Source of the DNA: an uncultured Flavobacteriales bacterium
GTDB lineage: Bacteria > Bacteroidota > Bacteroidia > Flavobacteriales_D > Parvicellaceae
Direction of reading: 5' to 3'
Length of the DNA stretch: 64,000 nucleotides
NCBI GenBank assembly: GCA_943788755.1
Contig: CALSRM010000001.1
Span: 1-64,000 of the forward strand
Below, piece after piece: positions 45,944-55,930 of the stretch (the first letter of the stretch is position 1; the number at the start of each line of letters is the position of its first letter). A program made the translations under genes and the position numbers. The notes beneath the pieces were generated by a model. That model saw only the letters and a list, made by a program, of their open reading frames with translations. It had not been told where the DNA came from and did not search any database.

Positions 45944-46288
45944 ATGAAACGAATATTGTTTATCTTTTGTCTATTAATCCAGGTAGCATCCTTTAGTCAG
46001 AGTGACTCAGTTCCAAATACTATTGAAACTTCTGGAAATATTGAGTTTTCAATTGATTCAATATATAAAGGAGACAATATTAATTTTGAGTTCATTACAG
46101 AGTTCAACAAGCAAGTTAGCTTAAAACTATATTCATTGGAAGGTGTGTTGATTAGCACAACATTAATAGAGGTTTTTTCTGATAGGGGATTGGCATTAGC
46201 AACCCGAAGTTTTGAAGTTGGAACTTATTATATGTGTTTAAAATTGAAAACGAAGACTTTGATTAAAAAGGTAACGATAAAAGCCTAA
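45944..46288 (+). CDS. Miniature exported protein resembling a lone T9SS sorting domain
   Basis: 114 residues. Signal peptide (MKRILFIFCLLIQVASFSQ), 30 linker residues, then about 65 residues that look like a type-A C-terminal domain: VSLKLYSLEGVLI, RSFEVGTYYMCLKLK, TLIKKVTIKA. No cargo domain lies between. It could be a real small surface protein or the remnant of a larger cargo that lost its middle. Stop overlaps the converging DUF1684 stop by four bases (CTAA). Confidence 0.7.
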   Translation: MKRILFIFCLLIQVASFSQSDSVPNTIETSGNIEFSIDSIYKGDNINFEFITEFNKQVSLKLYSLEGVLISTTLIEVFSDRGLALATRSFEVGTYYMCLKLKTKTLIKKVTIKA

Positions 46289-46875
46289 TGTTCTTTGTAT
46301 GCTTTTTCCCCTGCTTCAATTCTAAGGTCTAAAAAATTCTCTTTTGGTGGTATTGGACAATTATATCCAGTTGTATAATGACAATAAGGGTTAAAACAAT
46401 AGTTAAAGTCTAAGTTAAATGTATTTGAAGTAGGTATTGTAGCTTCAATATATCTTCCGCCTCCATAGGTTTCTTCTCCATTTGTTAAATCTGTAAAAGG
46501 AATAAAGATATAATCTCGGTAAAGAGGATTCGTCATCAACTTTAAATTCTGGTAGATCGGAAGAACATAATCGATACTATCTATCCTGAAGAGGAGATTA
46601 CCATAAACTCTAAATTTTTTTGATTTCCCAGAAGAAGTTGTCATGTCGAAAGGGGCCCCAAGTTCTTTTATAAATTTTGCCTGAATATTGAATTTTGGAT
46701 TCGGCGCAAAATAATTCAAACTGTCAAAATTAGCAATGTCCTTATGAAAAGGAGATGTTAATGAGTCTTTGTATTCAGTGTTTTTATTTGTTCTGTGCTC
46801 TAATACCTTTTCGATGTACTGATTTTGAGAGTGCGTGATGAATGGAAGAAATAAAAGTAGTAAGGCTAATTTCAT
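46285..46875 (-). CDS. DUF1684 protein, exported
   Basis: 196 residues. N-terminal signal-like segment (LALLLLFLPFITHSQ), then DUF1684 motifs: KDSLTSPFHKDIANFDSLNYFAPN, FIPFTDLTNGEETYGGGRYIE, LDFNYCFNPYCHYTTGYNCPIPPKENFL. The Cys/His cluster (CFNPYCHYTTGYNCP) is the conserved end of the family; function unknown. Last gene of the mutase-kdsB run. Confidence 0.9.
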   Translation of the reverse strand: MKLALLLLFLPFITHSQNQYIEKVLEHRTNKNTEYKDSLTSPFHKDIANFDSLNYFAPNPKFNIQAKFIKELGAPFDMTTSSGKSKKFRVYGNLLFRIDSIDYVLPIYQNLKLMTNPLYRDYIFIPFTDLTNGEETYGGGRYIEATIPTSNTFNLDFNYCFNPYCHYTTGYNCPIPPKENFLDLRIEAGEKAYKEH

Positions 46876-46886
46876 ATAACTTTGGC

Positions 46887-47654
46887 TTAATCAAATTTAA
46901 TGCCTCTTTTTTGAATTATTTCAATCACTTCATCCAAATCTTCTTGCGTGTCTACAGATAAAGCATGATGGGTAGTATGAGCTACTTTTATTTTACCTCC
47001 ATTTTCTAACCAGCGCAACTGTTCTAAAGATTCTGATTTTTCCAGCCTTGTTTGATCCATCGAAGCAAATTGCTTAATTCCTTTGGGAGTAAATCCATAC
47101 ATTCCAATATGCTTGTAATAAGCATGGTGCTCAATCCAATCATCTTTGAGCGCACCTCTAACGTGCGGTATTACCTCTCTACTGAAATATAAGGCATAAT
47201 CATTTTTGTCAATTACAACCCAAATATCACTCGTAGATAAAAGTTCTTTTTTATCATGCACTGGCCTTATTAATGTTGCCATTTCGGTTGAAGGATCATT
47301 AAAACAATTCGCTAAGCTTGTTAGAGTTTCAGGTTCGAGTAAAGGCTCATCTCCTTGGATGTTTAGTACAGCATCAAAATCAATATTTAACTCCTTTTGA
47401 ACTATGTTATATGCTTCAACACATCTATTGGTTCCAGTAGTGTGTTCTGCCGATGTCATTATCACATTTCCAGCAAAGCTTTTCACTTCCGCTTCTATTC
47501 GAGAATCATCCGTTGCAATATAAACGTGTTCTAGAGCTTGTGTTGCTTTTTCATAGACGCGCTGAATCATTGTTTTTCCACAAATATCTTTCAATGGTTT
47601 TCCTTCAAGGCGAGTAGAAGCAAATCGAGCTGGTATTATTCCTAGTATTTTCAT
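46887..47654 (-). CDS. kdsB: 3-deoxy-manno-octulosonate cytidylyltransferase
   Basis: 255 residues. Activates Kdo as CMP-Kdo for lipopolysaccharide inner core. GIIPARFASTRLEGKPL at the N-terminus (CTP loop), VYIATDDSRI, NIQGDEPLLEPE, YFSREVIPHVRG, HIGMYGFT are diagnostic. Length is normal. Its ATG overlaps the preceding stop by one base. Confidence 0.97.
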   Translation of the reverse strand: MKILGIIPARFASTRLEGKPLKDICGKTMIQRVYEKATQALEHVYIATDDSRIEAEVKSFAGNVIMTSAEHTTGTNRCVEAYNIVQKELNIDFDAVLNIQGDEPLLEPETLTSLANCFNDPSTEMATLIRPVHDKKELLSTSDIWVVIDKNDYALYFSREVIPHVRGALKDDWIEHHAYYKHIGMYGFTPKGIKQFASMDQTRLEKSESLEQLRWLENGGKIKVAHTTHHALSVDTQEDLDEVIEIIQKRGIKFD

Positions 47655-48115
47655 TAAATATTCAAAGTATGTGGATCATTATTCCTCATCTCAATATGGT
47701 TTTTTACTTCCGCCATTTTAAAAGCTAAGGTTGCATAAATCATATCATATTCTCTCAGCCATTTTTGAGCTCCTGGGTGGTTATCTATAGCTAATCCCAT
47801 GTATTTTAACAAATCAAATTCAAATTCAGTTAACCATTTTAAAGCTATTTCGTCACCTTCACCAGCAGAAATCATTGCCAATAAATGCGGGTATCCGTTA
47901 TTCATTAGCCAGTCTTTCCCTTTGACATCGTTTTTTAATGCATGGCAAAAAATACCGAGCTCAGGATAACCGTTTTTCATTAACCAATCTAGTATTTTTG
48001 AATTTCCAGAAATAGCTTCACCCCAAGCAACTAATATCTTTGGAGGATAATTAATTGGTTTAATAGAAGACTTTCCAGCTTTCTTCTTGTCCTTATTTTT
48101 TTTGAATAACCCCAT
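47654..48115 (-). CDS. Hypothetical helical-repeat protein between mutase and kdsB
   Basis: 153 residues, no signal peptide; Lys-rich start (KKNKDKKKAGK). The body has a repeated pattern of about 33 residues: DWLMKNGYPELGIFCHALKND, DWLMNNGYPHLLAMISAGEGD, KWLTEFEFDLLKYMGLAIDN, KWLREYDMIYATLAFKMAEV. This predicts four short alpha-helical hairpins. No family recognised. The clean frame and one-base overlaps with its neighbours show it is a real operon member. Confidence 0.75.
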   Translation of the reverse strand: MGLFKKNKDKKKAGKSSIKPINYPPKILVAWGEAISGNSKILDWLMKNGYPELGIFCHALKNDVKGKDWLMNNGYPHLLAMISAGEGDEIALKWLTEFEFDLLKYMGLAIDNHPGAQKWLREYDMIYATLAFKMAEVKNHIEMRNNDPHTLNI

Positions 48116-48117
48116 GT

Positions 48118-50247
48118 TTAACCAGCCCCTTCAATAAGTATTTGTAATATATCCTGTGCTGCTTTACTAATTTTTGTTCCAGGTCCAAAAACAGCTGCAA
48201 CTCCAGCATCAAACAAAAATTGGTAGTCTTTCTGTGGGATTACACCTCCAGCAATTACCATAATATCTCCCCTGTTTAATTTTTCTAATTCTGCTATTAC
48301 TTGCGGGACCAGCGTTTTGTGACCAGCAGCTAGAGATGAAATTCCTAATAAGTGAACGTCATTTTCTACAGCTTGTTTCGCAGCTTCTTCTGGTGTCTGA
48401 AACAAAGGCCCAATATCAACGTCAAATCCTATGTCTGCAAACGAAGTAGAAACAACTTTTGCACCTCTATCGTGTCCATCTTGCCCCATCTTTGCAATCA
48501 TGATACGTGGTCTCCGGCCCTCTAGTTTTTCAAACTGATTGCTTAACTCAATTGCTTTTTTAAAGTCTTTGTCTTCCATAGCTTCTGATGAGTATACACC
48601 CGATATAGAACGAATTGTGGCCTTAAATCTATTAAAATGTTTTTCCATTGCCAAAGAAATTTCTCCTAAAGAAGCTCTTTCTTTTGCTGCAATAATTGCG
48701 AGTTCTAGTAAATTACCTTCACCCGTTTCAGCAGCTTCGGTTATGTTGTTTAACGCATCTTGAACTTTTTCAGTATTTCTTTCAGATTTCATTTTATCCA
48801 AACGTGCAATTTGGGAAAGTCGAACTTTTGTATTGTCAACTTCTAGTATGTCGATTTCTTCTTTACTTTCCGTCTGATAAGCATTAACTCCAACTAAAAT
48901 ATCTTTTCCAGAGTCTATTCGTGCTTGCTTTCTTGCAGCAGCTTCTTCAATTCTCATTTTCGGTACTCCAGACTCAATTGCCTTTGCCATTCCTCCTAAT
49001 TCTTCTACTTCTTCAATTAAACTCCAAGCTTTTTCCATTATGTCCTTGGTAAGTTTCTCTACATAGTAGGATCCAGCCCAAGGGTCTATAGCTTTTGTAA
49101 TGTCAGTCTCCTGCTGAATGTACAGTTGCGTGTTTCTTGCAATTCTTGCTGAAAAATCAGTAGGTAGAGCAATTGCCTCGTCTAATGCGTTGGTATGGAG
49201 AGATTGCGTTCCACCTAGAGTTGCGGCCATTGCTTCTATACAAGTTCGCGCAACATTGTTAAATGGATCTTGCTCGGTTAAACTCCAGCCACTGGTTTGA
49301 CAATGTGTTCTCAATGCCATTGACTTGTCACTTTTTGGATTGAATTCTTTTACAATTTTTGCCCATAGTAATCTTCCAGCTCTTAATTTGGCAATTTCCA
49401 TAAAATGATTCATGCCTATTCCCCAAAAGAATGAGAGCCTTGGAGCAAAAGTATCAATGTCTAATCCTGACTTTATTCCAGCTCTGAGGTATTCCATACC
49501 ATCAGCTAGGGTGTATGCCAACTCAATATCCGCTGTAGCCCCCGCTTCTTGCATGTGATATCCAGAAATACTTATAGAATTATACTTTGGCATGTTTTGC
49601 GAAGTATATTCAAAAATATCCGAAATAATTCGCATCGATGGAAGAGGAGGGTATATGTATGTATTTCTTACCATGAATTCCTTTAGAATATCATTTTGAA
49701 TAGTACCAGATAAAAGTTTTTTATCAACTCCTTGCTCTTCTGCTGCTACAATATAAAAAGCTAAAATTGGAAGTACTGCTCCATTCATAGTCATGGAGAC
49801 AGACATCTTATCTAATGGGATTTGATCAAACAATATTTTCATGTCCAATACTGAATCAATAGCAACACCTGCCATACCAACATCGCCAACTACTCTTTCA
49901 TGGTCAGAATCATAACCTCTGTGAGTTGCTAAATCAAATGCAACAGATAGTCCTTTTTGACCTGCAGCCAAATTTCTTCTGTAAAAAGCATTCGATTCTT
50001 CCGCAGTACTAAAACCAGCATATTGTCTTATTGTCCAAGGACGAGAAATGAACATAGTGGAGTAAGGTCCCCTCAAAAACGGAGGTAAACCTGAAACATA
50101 ATTAAGGTGAGTAACATCAGCTAAATCTGTTTTGGTATAGCGGTTTTTTATAGGAATTTGTTCAGGAGAATTCAGTACATTTTCTGAAGATGCTGTTAGT
50201 TTCTCCTCTGACGATTCAATATTCACATTTGTAAAATCTTTTCTCAT
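48118..50247 (-). CDS. scpA: Methylmalonyl-CoA mutase, large/catalytic chain
   Basis: 709 residues. B12-dependent interconversion of methylmalonyl-CoA and succinyl-CoA. The N-terminal TIM-barrel mutase domain ([67 protein letters not shown]) is followed by a C-terminal B12 domain with the DGHDRG cobalt-ligand motif (about residue 590), GISSLAAGH and [11 protein letters not shown]. Length and motifs are normal. It is preceded by an 83-residue unknown gene and by the small subunit, which is split. Confidence 0.97.
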   Translation of the reverse strand: MRKDFTNVNIESSEEKLTASSENVLNSPEQIPIKNRYTKTDLADVTHLNYVSGLPPFLRGPYSTMFISRPWTIRQYAGFSTAEESNAFYRRNLAAGQKGLSVAFDLATHRGYDSDHERVVGDVGMAGVAIDSVLDMKILFDQIPLDKMSVSMTMNGAVLPILAFYIVAAEEQGVDKKLLSGTIQNDILKEFMVRNTYIYPPLPSMRIISDIFEYTSQNMPKYNSISISGYHMQEAGATADIELAYTLADGMEYLRAGIKSGLDIDTFAPRLSFFWGIGMNHFMEIAKLRAGRLLWAKIVKEFNPKSDKSMALRTHCQTSGWSLTEQDPFNNVARTCIEAMAATLGGTQSLHTNALDEAIALPTDFSARIARNTQLYIQQETDITKAIDPWAGSYYVEKLTKDIMEKAWSLIEEVEELGGMAKAIESGVPKMRIEEAAARKQARIDSGKDILVGVNAYQTESKEEIDILEVDNTKVRLSQIARLDKMKSERNTEKVQDALNNITEAAETGEGNLLELAIIAAKERASLGEISLAMEKHFNRFKATIRSISGVYSSEAMEDKDFKKAIELSNQFEKLEGRRPRIMIAKMGQDGHDRGAKVVSTSFADIGFDVDIGPLFQTPEEAAKQAVENDVHLLGISSLAAGHKTLVPQVIAELEKLNRGDIMVIAGGVIPQKDYQFLFDAGVAAVFGPGTKISKAAQDILQILIEGAG

Positions 50248-50248
50248 T

Positions 50249-50500
50249 CTACTTCTTTGTTTTGTAAGGTAAGTGTTTTGTTAATTGAATTCCTTTAAAA
50301 AATATGCCATTAGCAGTTTTTTTGCGATTGAATATTAAGAGAACTGCAAATATGACTTCCGATACACTTTGAGAGGTGAAAAAAGCAGCAGGTGCCTTAA
50401 TATTATTGAGGAGGTCAAAAACATTAAAGGGTTTAGGTGATCTAAATACACCTTCTGTATAAGTTTTATCTAAATCAATTATGTCACAATACTTATTCAT
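50249..50500 (-). CDS. Unknown 83-residue protein within the mutase operon
   Basis: [14 protein letters not shown] start, basic C-terminus ([11 protein letters not shown]), one weakly hydrophobic segment ([12 protein letters not shown]). No family recognised. It overlaps the end of the small-subunit gene by eight bases and ends one base before scpA, so it is translated with them. It may be a genuine small operon gene or the shortened end of another protein. Confidence 0.55.
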   Translation of the reverse strand: MNKYCDIIDLDKTYTEGVFRSPKPFNVFDLLNNIKAPAAFFTSQSVSEVIFAVLLIFNRKKTANGIFFKGIQLTKHLPYKTKK

Positions 50501-51867
50501 AACTGGCGCTTAACCTAATTTGTGGGATAGGGTTAATAGACGTGTTCTCTAATCTACCTTTCAATTCTGAACCTACGGTATAGTCGTCAGTTTCATTTAT
50601 AAACTTATTGACTCCAATCATTGTTCGCTTATCTTCTTTTAAATCATTAACCTTTTTCTCTAGCTCTTTATTGATTTGCTTCTGAATATCACCATTTTTT
50701 AATGCAGTTATAAACCCACCAGTTTTTTCGATGGAGAGAAAATTAGCCCAAGACTTTTTCTTTATGATGCTAATCAAGTTTTCAACGTAGTAAGAGCCTT
50801 TTGAAGTGTCTTTAACTTGGTTTAAATAGCTTTCTTCTTGAAAGAGTAATTGAATATTTTTTGAAATTCGTTGACCAAACTCATTATTACCCGTAGTATT
50901 GAGGTTAAATGGAAGAAGTGAGAGTGAGTGGCAGCCTCCGAGCACTGCGCTCATGCCTGATGTAGTGGCTCTCAAAAGATTGTTATACATGTCCTTGTTA
51001 GAATAGTATAAGTTCGCATTAATAGCGTGAATTTTTGTTTCAATATCTTCTATCAAAATGTATTGATTAATTATGATTGACCAAAGAGACCGAAAAGCTC
51101 TCAATTTACCAATTTCTAAAAAATACGATGTTCCAACCCCAAAAGCAAATTCTGTTTTTTGAATTATCTTTTCAAGAATAATAAGGTCATCTTTAAATAG
51201 GTTTAAATACTCGTTAGCATGCGCTATAGCATATGCTATTTGTGTATCCACATTTGCTCCTCCATTACAATAAGTTGCAGCATTAATAGTTAAGAATAGA
51301 GAAATTATTGAAATTATCTGCAGCTAAAAGTACTTCTGCAATTGAGGATAAATCTTTTTTTTCATCTTCCACCCAATTTCCAGATAATGCAACATTTCCA
51401 ATAGGGTCGTAGATAAACCCACCTTTCAGGTTTTTAGTGTCAATGTTTTCCGAAGTACAATATTGATAAAATGTATCAATAATAGATTTAGGATTAGTTG
51501 TGTTAATGTCGATATAAACGTGAATAATATCAAGCATAACTCCACTAAAAACATCGTTAATGTTTTTAGATGATAAATTAGATATCTCAATAGAATTAAC
51601 GCCTCCTTTTAAAGCTAATAAAATTTGCTCATTTGCTCCTTTCGCAGCAGCGTCAAATCGTTGTCTAATGTTCCAACTGTTGTTTTCTTTTTGCTGGAAG
51701 TTGTCAGAGGTAACTTCTTCATAATGAAAAAGAACGGGATTTATTGGTCCTATTTCAGACTCCCAAAATAGAGATTCTAGCGATTTTCCTTTTAAATCAG
51801 AAGTGATTTTATTTAACCATCCTTCCTGGGTTCCTGGTTCAAAAACACTTAATAAATCCTTTGTCAT
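50493..51867 (-). pseudogene. mutA: Methylmalonyl-CoA mutase small subunit, frameshifted
   Basis: Fragment 1, 51867 to 51283 (194 residues): FEPGTQEGWLNKITSDLKGKSLESLFWE, NNSWNIRQRFDAAAKGANEQILLALKGGVNSIEI. Fragment 2, 51251 to 50493: NVDTQIAYAIAHANEYL ... GVGTSYFLEIGKLRAFRSLWS, VLGGCHSLSLLPFN, KGSYYVENL. The peptide joining them, TINAATYCNGGAN, is present in the frame of fragment 2 at about 51293-51254, and the first frame ends SILNY then TAA. A single base near 51293-51305 is therefore inserted (or two lost), not in a homopolymer. Full length would be about 458 residues, close to the family norm. If the shift is real the heterodimer is lost, though the large chain might still act alone as a homodimer. 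Confidence 0.85.
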
Positions 51868-51935
51868 AATAGGTTGTTGTCAAGTCGCTAAAATACGAAA
51901 AGTTGAAAATGTAAGGATATAAAGGGGTTTTGTTT

Positions 51936-51951
51936 CAAACGTACAAAGGTA
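51936..51951 (-). promoter_or_regulatory. Double -7 element upstream of the mutase operon
   Basis: TACCTTTG (51951..51944) immediately followed by TACGTTTG (51943..51936) on the minus strand, both exact TAnnTTTG, 69 bases upstream of the ATG at 51867. No clear -33. Confidence 0.4.
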
Positions 51952-51964
51952 GTAATGTAAAGAT

Positions 51965-53022
51965 TTACATTGCTGCCGGTTTTTTCCAACCTTTCGTTCT
52001 TCTTCCTTTGAACAGCGCATTATTTATATTCGCCCATTGGAATGAAACTTCAAAGCCTCCTTGAGCTGCATTGTTTAATTTGGAAGTTGTTATTTCATAA
52101 CTAAGACCAATACTATAGTTTCCTAGTTCAAGTTGAATTTGAGGTACAATTGCATCCTTAGACCTGTATGTTGCTCCAATAGAGAAATAGGACTCAGAGT
52201 ATAGATCCAGTATATCGAGTTCCTTCATGAATCCTAAATTTCTACGAGTAAGGTACTTAGCACTTCTTTAAATTTATGTTGCCGGAAATAAGCGAATGAC
52301 GGCGCAACTGTGATTTTTGACCCTGGAATATCCAATTGCATTCCACCATGGAATACCATTTTAGAATGAAGGCTATCGGCTGCGCCATTACCATAGTTTA
52401 AAACAGGTTGTGAGAAATGAAAGTAAGAGATTCCTCCGTAGAAATTTTTTATTTCCTCTCTTACGAAGGTAGATTTATGACCATTATATCTGTAAAAAAC
52501 GCCAGCTCCAAAATCTGGGTAAATAAATGAACTAATATTTGCTTCATTAGATGCAATTTGAGAGTCAAAACCATCTTGCCCATTAAATTGATTTCCCCAA
52601 TTTAATTTACTCACATCACCACTTCTTTGGGCTCCTCCAACTTCAATACCAACAGATGCTGTTTGGTCTTCTGCAACTTGAATAATACCATTAAGCGCTA
52701 AGCTAAATTTATTTGTTCCAAATTTGGCATCACCTGCAACATCGCTGTAAAAATTTAACCCTATTCCCAAATAACCTTTGCTCGTACCATTTTCATTTTT
52801 TAAAAGGTTTAAGTCAGCAGAAAGTTGTGAAGTAACATAAGGACTTCCTACAGAAAGCCATTGTTGACGATGTGAAATACTTACTCTTTCCCAGCCGTCA
52901 AAAACACCTGCAGTAGCCGGGTTTATTAATTGTGGGGTAGTAGAAGATTGCACGAAATGTACATCTTGTCCACATAAAGTGAAAGGCACGATTAGAAGTA
53001 ATATGTAAACTAATTTATTCAC
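51965..53022 (-). pseudogene. PorP/SprF family protein, frameshifted near the 3' end
   Basis: Frame 1, 53022 to 52234 (262 residues): signal peptide then QDVHFVQSSTTPQLINPATAGVFDG, HRQQWLSVGSPY, LGIGLNFYSDVAGDAKFG, FGAGVFYRYN, HGGMQLDI. It ends TLLVEI and TAG. Frame 2, 52228 to 51965, supplies the normal finish: SYFSIGATYRSKDAIVPQIQLELGNYSIGLSYEI ... GGFEVSFQW. The change lies near 52245-52255 (one base). Combined length is about 352 residues, normal for the family. It directly follows (three bases) a type-B T9SS substrate, the second such pair in the window. Confidence 0.88.
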
Positions 53023-53024
53023 CC

Positions 53025-55556
53025 TTAATTTGCTGAATTTCTAACAAGTGTAATATTCCCTCCTTTAACTTCGGTTGTGCCATCCATATATTGAATGTTT
53101 ATCTTGTATACAAAAACTGAAGTGCTTAATTCTATACCCTTATATGTACCGTCCCAAAAAGTTAGTTTATCACCTGTTTCAAATATTTTTTCTCCCCATC
53201 TATTGTAAATTACAAATAAGAAATCTTCTACATTTCCACCAATGTAAGTTTGCAAGAAATCATTGTTTCCGTCATTGTTAGGTGAGAATGCAGTGGGAAC
53301 ATAAACTCCCTCAAAAGTTGGAGTAGGTGGTGTTCCTTCAGTTCTAAAATGAGCTGTAATTATTTGATCTCCAGTTATTAATGTAGATGCGTCTATTGAG
53401 TCTGCTACGGGATTGATAGGGTCGGAAATTGAGGACTCCCAATAATCAAATATGAATCCTGGATTGGCATTTGCTTTTAAGAGTATATCAATTCCTCCAT
53501 AATATGTTCCCGTCCAAGGGTATTGGTCAAGTGTGGTTGAATTAACTTTAATCGTACCTGATGCAACCGGTGCAACATCGTAAGTTACCTCATAAGGCCC
53601 AACAAGGTCATAACAGTCTACTAGTCCGGTCTCAATCTCAACGCATCTGTCAGTAATAAAATCTCTCAGCGTTTGAACATTTGCTTCCCAAGTTGAAACA
53701 CTGCTTCCCCAACGTGCAACTTGCGCAGGCATTTCTGGAGTTATTAATGCAATAAGACTATCTAAATGACTTAGCATAAAATCACAACTAAAAACAGTGT
53801 TTCCCAAATCAATATATCTTGAAATGTAGTATTGTTCAAAAGTTGGGTTATTCATTAATTCAGTCATAATTTCAGTATGACCTTGTTCTCCTGGATCAGG
53901 TAAAGCTTCAACAGCACATGGATCTGCAGTAGCACCTTGGTCAGGAATTCCTGTATAATTAACGTAATGACCAAAAGTGGCATCCATGTCCCACAAGGTA
54001 TAACGCCATTTTTTCTTATCTCCATTAGGATCTAAACCTCTCCACCAGGATGTGTTCCAATTGAGCCAATCCGCAGAGACAATATAACTGTTTAAACAAA
54101 AATAGTCCACTAAGCTTTTCCAGTTAAAAACGCTGTCAACATAATCAAAATTTGCTTGAATACTCATGTCGTTTCCTGTAATAAAATTTACCAGTGTATT
54201 CCAATCATTCTGAGCATTTGGAGCACCCATTTCTTCCCAAGTAGCCCCCCAAGTTCTTAAAAATTGAACATCATTAGGACCTCCACCATACTTCTCGTCT
54301 TGATCATAATAGTAACTCGTAAAATCAGAATCACCTACTTTCTCTCTTATTTCATATAGACCCCAGTACTGGCCATTTACGTAAAGTATTGCAGGTTCGT
54401 ATGATCTTTCATCCATTCTTAAACCTCCTACTTGAGATAAGGATTGAACATATGCATCTCTTATATGCGCTCCTCCTGTTTCAAAAGAAACATTATCGTT
54501 AGCTGCCGCTTTTATCATCAATCGTTGATGACTAGTTCTGCTTTTACCCCTGTATATTTGGTCTTGAATAGCATAATTGTATCCATACTGATCTCTCATT
54601 ATGAAGTCAATACCTCTCTGGTCGTATGCCCAACTATCGTTTCCATGTTTATTAAATTCGCCTTCTCCCTCGTCAATTAGCGCGCCTGATGAAGTGAAAA
54701 ACTCTAATGCTCCTCTAAAATTACTTGAAAAAGAGCCGGGTGCCTGATCATTGATGAAATCCATTACCTCATCTCCACATATAGCTAGGATTTTCATTGT
54801 ATGGGATATATTGAAAAAGTAAGTGTTCGTTTCTACAAAACTTTGTGGGATGTTAGGGTCAGTACTAATTGAAATGCAACGAATCACAGTATTATTAGTA
54901 AGCGCAATCGCTCCTGATACAGGAGTTGATCCAGCGTTTGGCGTTGAGCCATCAGTTGTGTAATACAATGAAACGTTTGCATCTGGAGAACTTATTGTTA
55001 AATTAATATTACCGCTTTGAATACCGGATACAATATCAAATAATGGTTTAGTTGCATATTCTTGCTTAGCGTTTGCATTAGAACTTCCAAGCGATGGTGA
55101 TGTAAATAAAGACCAAGTTGAAGCACCATCAGTTGTTCTCCCTCTAGAATGTCCAAGCTGGCATGGGACCATTTGAATTTGGTCTACCAAAATTCCACCT
55201 GCGTCTGAGATTAGTATTTCTTCCGGTTTTGTTTGCGTTAGTTTGAATGATGTGTGCAGGTTTCCATCTGAAAATTCATCTCTCCCAGAACAAAAAACTT
55301 TAAGATATTCCCCGGCTGGGACCATCCCACCAGTAACTACGTTTTTTAAAGGATTGGAAATTTTATCAGATAAGTACCATCCAGTAATGTCGATATCAGT
55401 TCCCCCCGTGTTGTAAAGCTCTATCCAATCTCCAAACTCACCGTAATTATCTGCGGTTGAATTCATATTTGCTCCGGAATATTCGTTAATCACAATTTGC
55501 GAATAACAATTCCCTAAAATTGCGATAAAAAAAGCACAGGTTAATTTTAACTTCAT
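53025..55556 (-). CDS. T9SS type-B protein with lamin-tail and CotH domains
   Basis: 843 residues. Signal peptide (to NCYSQ); lamin-tail domain (about 20-140: IVINEYSGANMNSTADNYGEFGDWIELYNTGG); chitobiase/hexosaminidase-C-like domain (about 175-250: VSLYYTTDGSTP); CotH domain (about 260-640: NKHGNDSWAYDQRGIDF, LMIKAAANDN, YVNGQYWGLYEIREKVG, LWDMDATFGHY); then an InlB-like Gly-rich strand repeat and a C-terminal gliding-motility type-B sorting domain (TAFSPNNDGNNDFLQTYIG ... FWDGTYKGIEL ... GNITLVR). CotH proteins are atypical protein kinases in spores; the extracellular Bacteroidota relatives have no known substrate. The partner PorP gene follows. Confidence 0.92.
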   Translation of the reverse strand: MKLKLTCAFFIAILGNCYSQIVINEYSGANMNSTADNYGEFGDWIELYNTGGTDIDITGWYLSDKISNPLKNVVTGGMVPAGEYLKVFCSGRDEFSDGNLHTSFKLTQTKPEEILISDAGGILVDQIQMVPCQLGHSRGRTTDGASTWSLFTSPSLGSSNANAKQEYATKPLFDIVSGIQSGNINLTISSPDANVSLYYTTDGSTPNAGSTPVSGAIALTNNTVIRCISISTDPNIPQSFVETNTYFFNISHTMKILAICGDEVMDFINDQAPGSFSSNFRGALEFFTSSGALIDEGEGEFNKHGNDSWAYDQRGIDFIMRDQYGYNYAIQDQIYRGKSRTSHQRLMIKAAANDNVSFETGGAHIRDAYVQSLSQVGGLRMDERSYEPAILYVNGQYWGLYEIREKVGDSDFTSYYYDQDEKYGGGPNDVQFLRTWGATWEEMGAPNAQNDWNTLVNFITGNDMSIQANFDYVDSVFNWKSLVDYFCLNSYIVSADWLNWNTSWWRGLDPNGDKKKWRYTLWDMDATFGHYVNYTGIPDQGATADPCAVEALPDPGEQGHTEIMTELMNNPTFEQYYISRYIDLGNTVFSCDFMLSHLDSLIALITPEMPAQVARWGSSVSTWEANVQTLRDFITDRCVEIETGLVDCYDLVGPYEVTYDVAPVASGTIKVNSTTLDQYPWTGTYYGGIDILLKANANPGFIFDYWESSISDPINPVADSIDASTLITGDQIITAHFRTEGTPPTPTFEGVYVPTAFSPNNDGNNDFLQTYIGGNVEDFLFVIYNRWGEKIFETGDKLTFWDGTYKGIELSTSVFVYKINIQYMDGTTEVKGGNITLVRNSAN

Positions 55557-55597
55557 TTTATCTTTGATTGACGCTTATTATATTCGTATAGTTGCTT

Positions 55598-55605
55598 CAA
55601 AAATA
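55598..55605 (-). promoter_or_regulatory. -7 box of the CotH/PorP operon
   Basis: TATTTTTG on the minus strand, exact TAnnTTTG, 42 bases before the ATG at 55556. No clear -33. Confidence 0.4.
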
Positions 55606-55930
55606 TAAAGTTAATGATAAATATTATTTAAGGGGTATTTAAAATGAACCAATTGTAAAGTTGGGTGTATCTTGATTTTAAAAATTAGTATAACTATGAA
55701 GTATTTTTTCAGGTTTTTTTCATCATTTTTTGTATTGAAAGCTTATGCTTTCTCGAGTTTTTTTGAATTAAAACTTACAGGATATAAATTTTTTTCAATA
55801 TTGAAAATAAGGGTAATAAATAAGTAACGTTTTCGCATATAATACGTTATACAGTCGGTTTAATAAAATGAAGCATATCTTTCAAGTTATCGTTATAATT
55901 AGCGATATTTGTTGATTGCAGTTCAAAAAT
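55606..55930. other. Divergent intergenic region between CotH operon and giant repeat protein
   Basis: About 325 AT-rich bases without a gene. No palindrome or repeat was seen, and I could not place a convincing promoter for the plus-strand gene. Confidence 0.4.

Noticed and set aside
45930-45946. ATTGTAACAAT inverted repeat at the start of the mini T9SS protein gene
   Set aside because: Short, includes the start codon, and is likely chance in AT-rich DNA; it lacks the full TTATTGT/ACAATAA halves.
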